Below, piece by piece: positions 60,714 to 64,000 of a stretch of DNA of 64,000 bases; position 1 is the stretch's first letter, and the number at the start of each line of letters is the position of its first letter. The translations under genes and the position numbers were made by a program. The stretch spans positions 62,001 to 126,000 of the forward strand of contig NZ_JANZKY010000015.1 in assembly GCF_025770765.1 (NCBI RefSeq), read 5' to 3'. The notes beneath the pieces were generated by a model, which searched no databases, was not told the DNA's origin, and worked only from the letters and a program-made list of their open reading frames with translations. The DNA comes from Propionivibrio soli (GTDB lineage: Bacteria > Pseudomonadota > Gammaproteobacteria > Burkholderiales > Rhodocyclaceae).

Positions 60714-61343
60714 TCAAGCGGCCTTACTCGGCAAACGCAGCAGCCCAAGCCCAAGGCAGCAGAAGATGGCACCGGAAACGCGATTGAATAGCCGGATGCG
60801 GGTTGGATTTTCAAATTGTCTTCTCAGGCTGTGCGCAAGCAGAGCATAGAACGTGTGCGACAGGACAGCGCAGGCCGAGAACGAGGTCGTCAGGACGACA
60901 AATTGTTCGATGAGCGGCAAGTCGCGCGTCAGGAACTGCGGAAAGAGCGCTGAGAAAAAAAGAATGGCTTTGGGATTCGTAAGCGCCAGCACGATTCCCC
61001 TGCCGAACAATTGCCAAGGCTCTCTGGGTAGTGTCGCGTTGGCGCTGTTAAACGCACTCGCCCGGCTTCGCCACTGCTTGTATCCGAGATAAATGAGATA
61101 CAGAGCCCCCATGACCTTCAAGACGGTAAAGGCAAGGGCTGAGGTCGCCAACACAACGCCCATCCCAGCCATCGCTATTCCCGACACGATAAACAAGCCG
61201 AGAGCATTGCCCAGCGAGCAAACCAATGCACTGCGCGGGCCGAGCGAAACCGAGTTGGATATAGCGAGCAGCACCGCGGGTCCGGGAGTGAATGTAGTAA
61301 GGAGTGCCACACCACAAAAGAGCAGCCAGTGGGTTAGGGTCAT
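60714..61343 (-). CDS. LysE/RhtB-family amino-acid exporter
   Basis: 209 residues from ATG 61343 (MTLTHWLLFCGVALLTTFTPGPAVLLAISNSVSLGPRSA). Six membrane helices with the conserved FTPGPA loop and ALTNPKAILFFSALFPQF. Exports amino acids or related metabolites from the cytoplasm. Confidence 0.92.
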   Translation of the reverse strand: MTLTHWLLFCGVALLTTFTPGPAVLLAISNSVSLGPRSALVCSLGNALGLFIVSGIAMAGMGVVLATSALAFTVLKVMGALYLIYLGYKQWRSRASAFNSANATLPREPWQLFGRGIVLALTNPKAILFFSALFPQFLTRDLPLIEQFVVLTTSFSACAVLSHTFYALLAHSLRRQFENPTRIRLFNRVSGAIFCCLGLGLLRLPSKAA

Positions 61344-61391
61344 ATCGAAAACCTTTCTTTGATTAGCCGCCAATAGCGTCTGCCCCTGCAA

Positions 61392-61806
61392 ATGCGGCCA
61401 GGTCCGACCTACTGTCTATGCGCTTATGCCAGTTTATCCGTATCCGGAAATCCTCGCAGCTTCCGCACACCCTTCCCTAAGTCAAACAAGTCAAACACCC
61501 AAGCACACGAGTCAAGGCTCGTTCACTACGCCTGACCAGTGCACCAAACAATGCAAGACGGTCGTAATGCGGCTCACCCTCGAACTGTTTGCAACTTGGC
61601 TCAATTTTCTCAGCAGCCGTTTTCATGGGCGCTCCTGACCTTATCGCGGAACAGACAGGGACTCCCGGATAGCGGAACTGAAGATGCGCTCATCTATCCA
61701 AGGGAGCGAGGAGGGGGGCTGGCGAAGTACTGAGCATCTTTTGCCTCCGGTCTTTCCTCCGTAAGCGGGTTCAGCGCTCAATATTGTGGGTCGAGGAGAA
61801 GAACTG
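61392..61806. other. Intergenic, no gene seen
   Basis: Frames on the + strand are Thr/Ser/Pro-rich and lack ribosome sites. It should hold the promoters of the LysE gene (-) and the hydrolase gene (+). Confidence 0.45.
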
Positions 61807-62595
61807 ATGGGCGAGGTCAAGTCAGACGGAATAGGCGTTAGTTACGATGACAAAGGACAAGGGGAGCCCGCGCTCCTCTTCCTGCCTGGCTGGTGTGGAA
61901 GCCGCCAGGTTTTTGGTCAACTTGCCGCCCGCTGCGTCACTCGGCGGCGTGTCCTGTCTGTTGACTGGCGAGGCCATGGGCAGTCCGAGACGCCCACCCA
62001 TGACTTCGGGGCTGACGATCTGGTTGACGATGCGCTTGCAGTCATCGAGGCAAGTGGGGCAACGAACGTCGTACCGGTCGCGCTCTCCCATGCAGGCTGG
62101 GTAGCCATCGAACTCCGCCGCCGGCTGGGGCCTCGTATTTCCAAGCTCGTACTGCTTGACTGGATCATCCTCGAGGCTCCGCCGCCGTTCCTCGAAGCGC
62201 TGCAGTCGCTCCAAGATCCAACTCAGTGGGGACAGGCGCGCGACCAACTCTTTTCCATGTGGCTCCATGGACTCGACATTCCCGAACTGACGAGTTACGT
62301 CCGGGAAGATATGGGATCCTACCCATTCGATATGTGGCGCCGCGCGGGGCGCGAAATAAGTGCGGCCTATGCCCATGCAACAAGCCCACTCAAAGTACTT
62401 GCCGGACTAAACCCTCCCGTTCCGGTATTGCATATTTATGCTCAACCGGAAGATCCGGGATATCTCGCCGCGCAACGTGCATTTGCGGCCGAGCACTCAT
62501 GGTTCAATGTATTGAAGCTGGAAGCGCGTAGCCATTTTCCGATGCTCGAAGTACCCGGCGAAATGGCGTCCGGGATCGAGCGGTTCCTTGCATAG
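61807..62595 (+). CDS. Alpha/beta hydrolase of the HOD/QDO (cofactor-free dioxygenase) type
   Basis: 262 residues from ATG 61807 behind GGAGAAG. Seen: FLPGWCGSRQVFGQLA, SVDWRGHGQSE, VALSHAGWVAIELRRRLG (Ser94, His95), VLLDWIILEAPPPFLEAL (Asp118), MWRRAGREISAAYAHATSPL, HIYAQPEDPGYLAAQRAFAAEHSWF and RSHFPMLE (His243). This order and wording match the Arthrobacter 1H-3-hydroxy-4-oxoquinaldine 2,4-dioxygenase family, which uses a His/Asp dyad and needs no cofactor. A plain esterase is the alternative. From memory only. Confidence 0.8.
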   Translation: MGEVKSDGIGVSYDDKGQGEPALLFLPGWCGSRQVFGQLAARCVTRRRVLSVDWRGHGQSETPTHDFGADDLVDDALAVIEASGATNVVPVALSHAGWVAIELRRRLGPRISKLVLLDWIILEAPPPFLEALQSLQDPTQWGQARDQLFSMWLHGLDIPELTSYVREDMGSYPFDMWRRAGREISAAYAHATSPLKVLAGLNPPVPVLHIYAQPEDPGYLAAQRAFAAEHSWFNVLKLEARSHFPMLEVPGEMASGIERFLA

Positions 62596-62731
62596 CGATG
62601 AGTGTGCAACGAGATAACGTTTCCCCTTAGCTTCGCATGCTGCTTGGATTTGCGAGGTTGGCCTCTGACGACATAGTTATAAGGCGCTCTTCACAATGCC
62701 GCTCTTTGCACAGCGTGAAACACAAATCGGA

Positions 62732-63037
62732 TCAGAGCGTGTGATCGGCATAGTGAGCCAATGCTGCCGCCTGACCAGCAATGCTGATGTTGGATGAAAC
62801 AACAAATGTCTGACGTCCGGGAACCTCTCCCAACGCGAAAGCCAGACTGAGTGCGGCAACGCCAGCTATGGCCAAGCGTACGCGGTTACCGCAGGAACTC
62901 ACAAAATCTCGGATGGCTTCGACGCCCACCGTCGTTGCTGGAAATTCCATCGCAACCGCTTTCTTGCCACGTTGCAAGGCCACAACTTCATACACGCCAT
63001 TCTTTGAAACGATACCAATACAGAGGGCTGAGCTCAT
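62732..63037 (-). CDS. Unknown 101-residue protein
   Basis: ATG 63037 has a GGAAAGGGAAG site; longer starts lack one. Alternating strands and helices (ALCIGIVSKNGVYEVVALQRGKK, VEAIRDFVSSCG, RLAIAGVAALSLAFALGE). No signal peptide and no recognised family. A weak resemblance to RNase-H-like N-termini of IS110 transposases was considered but lacks the acidic residues. Confidence 0.5.
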   Translation of the reverse strand: MSSALCIGIVSKNGVYEVVALQRGKKAVAMEFPATTVGVEAIRDFVSSCGNRVRLAIAGVAALSLAFALGEVPGRQTFVVSSNISIAGQAAALAHYADHTL

Positions 63038-63478
63038 TGCCAGTCTTCCCTTTCCTCTAGTCAAAAGCCACGTTGATCGCCTGTCCGGATGCATTTTTTC
63101 GTTAGTGACCGGGGGCTCCGGGTTAAACAACGTTTCATCTCGGCAAAGCGTTGTCAAGATAGCGAATTGTTTTGGTAACAATCCGTAGCAAGGTCAGCAG
63201 GGCCACTGCCTGGAATTGCGAGGAAAGCGCGGAATCTCCGGTTTCGTATACGGCAAGTTCAACGGGTATTGGCTTTGCCGCCACCGCCTGCTGCGCGATC
63301 AGCGGTAGGGAAGGCGGCGTCCAGGTGAAGCGCTCAATGGACAGCGACAGCAGCGGAATCGTCCGCTCTACGGATGCAGAAAGCATAGTGTCGAACCCGG
63401 GGTAGGAACTTCTAAGCACGTTCCGGCTCTACCGCAGACATTCACATTCCAACAGCGGAAATCCCTTTGGAGCACGCA
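63038..63478. other. Region between the unknown gene and the carbonic anhydrase gene
   Basis: 441 bases. Holds one possible short frame on the - strand (63135-63386, listed separately) and, presumably, promoters for both flanking genes. No clear boxes seen. Confidence 0.45.
63135..63386 (-). CDS. Possible unknown 83-residue protein
   Basis: ATG 63386 lacks a good ribosome site; a GTG at 63419 could also start it. The sequence (SLSIERFTWTPPSLPLIAQQAVAAKP..ALLTLLRIVTKTIRYL) has a plausible helical end and lies upstream of the 101-residue gene on the same strand. No family. Confidence 0.25.
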   Translation of the reverse strand: MLSASVERTIPLLSLSIERFTWTPPSLPLIAQQAVAAKPIPVELAVYETGDSALSSQFQAVALLTLLRIVTKTIRYLDNALPR

Positions 63479-64000
63479 GTGCAAAAAGTCATTGAAGGTT
63501 TCTTGAAGTTTCAAAAAGACGTTTTCCCGGAAAGAACGCAGCTGTTCAAACAATTGGCACAGAGCCAGAGTCCCAAGGTCCTGTTCGTGACCTGTTCGGA
63601 CAGCCGGGTCGTACCGGAGCTGTTTACCCAGCAGGAGCCCGGCGATCTGTTCGTTATCCGCAATGCGGGCAACATCGTTCCGTCCTACGGGCCTGAGCCT
63701 GGCGGCGTTTCGGCGACAGTCGAGTATGCGGTGGCCGTCCTCAAGGTCACCGATATTGTGATTTGCGGCCATTCGAATTGCGGGGCGATGTCGGCGATTT
63801 CCAGTTGCCAGAATATGGACCAATTGCCGGCAGTTGCTCATTGGCTGCGCTATTCGGATTGTGCCAAGGCGATTGTCGAAGCCCAGTCGCATGCGACGCA
63901 ACACGAGAAGGCTGATGCGCTGGTTCGGCAAAACGTTATCGCCCAGCTCGCCAATATTCAGACTCATCCGTCGGTCGCGGTGGCCCTTGCCCAGCATCGC
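63479..64000 (+). CDS. Beta-class carbonic anhydrase, cut by the window end
   Basis: First 174 residues from GTG 63479; the rest lies beyond 64000. Interconverts CO2 and bicarbonate with zinc. Zinc ligands in CSDSR (Cys, Asp) and HSNCG (His, Cys), plus [24 protein letters not shown], are typical of the prokaryotic type. [35 protein letters not shown] is the expected N-terminus. Cytoplasmic. Confidence 0.93.
   Translation, partial: MQKVIEGFLKFQKDVFPERTQLFKQLAQSQSPKVLFVTCSDSRVVPELFTQQEPGDLFVIRNAGNIVPSYGPEPGGVSATVEYAVAVLKVTDIVICGHSNCGAMSAISSCQNMDQLPAVAHWLRYSDCAKAIVEAQSHATQHEKADALVRQNVIAQLANIQTHPSVAVALAQHR

Noticed and set aside
62732-63037. Possible IS110-type transposase fragment
   Set aside because: Only a weak resemblance in the first strand; the acidic catalytic residues and terminal repeats are absent.

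Overview
The window is about 60 % GC by eye and protein-dense, with short intergenic gaps and many two-gene overlaps (ATGA/GTGA). Gene content ([NiFe]-hydrogenase hyp genes, a BACRK-ordered ribose operon, dipeptide-type ABC transporter, beta-carbonic anhydrase, TRIC channel) points to a metabolically versatile environmental beta- or gammaproteobacterium. I cannot name the genus from the sequence. No rRNA, tRNA, CRISPR or complete insertion sequence was seen.

Region 1 (about 0.5-10.4 kb) is an integron gene-cassette array. Fifteen single-gene cassettes lie on the + strand. Most are followed at once by a palindromic attC-type site running from an AAC core next to the stop codon to a GTTRRRY-like core before the next gene. 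Cassette genes are compositionally mixed. They include a nucleotidyl-cyclase-like protein, a PD-(D/E)XK-like protein, a HEPN-like protein, two small membrane proteins, a secreted hydrolase, a HAD phosphatase, a shortened pyrophosphatase, two cupins, a PaiB-like protein, an SDR, a small winged-helix-like protein and several unknowns. No integrase gene is in the window. Attachment sites look more degenerate towards the right end.

Region 2 (10.9-19.5 kb) is a tight operon moaA-hypB-(HdrD/GlpC-like Fe-S protein)-hypF-hypC-hypD-hypE. It matures [NiFe] hydrogenase, but no hydrogenase structural gene or hypA is present. Next come a manganese catalase, an orphan soluble histidine kinase, a small unknown gene and nicotinate phosphoribosyltransferase.

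Region 3 (24.1-31.6 kb, - strand) is a peptide-type ABC operon: binding protein, YafJ-like class II amidotransferase, two permeases, two ATPases and a secreted alpha/beta hydrolase.

Region 4 (33.2-44.6 kb) holds two sugar ABC operons. The first is rbsB-rbsA-rbsC-lacI-type regulator-rbsK. The second is a RbsD/FucU mutarotase, permease, LsrB/RhaS-like binding protein, double ATPase and permease. Their promoters carry nearly identical -10/operator modules with the palindrome GCAAACGTTTGC, so the one LacI-family regulator probably controls both.

Region 5 (44.8-64 kb) is a patchwork of short, mostly monocistronic genes for small-molecule enzymes: VOC, SRPBCC, RidA, NTF2-like, PNPOx, DHFR-like, SDR, AKR/LysR, WrbA, LysE, and a hydrolase that resembles cofactor-free quinolone dioxygenase HOD. 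It includes a frameshifted enoyl-CoA hydratase and ends in a beta-carbonic anhydrase cut by the window edge.
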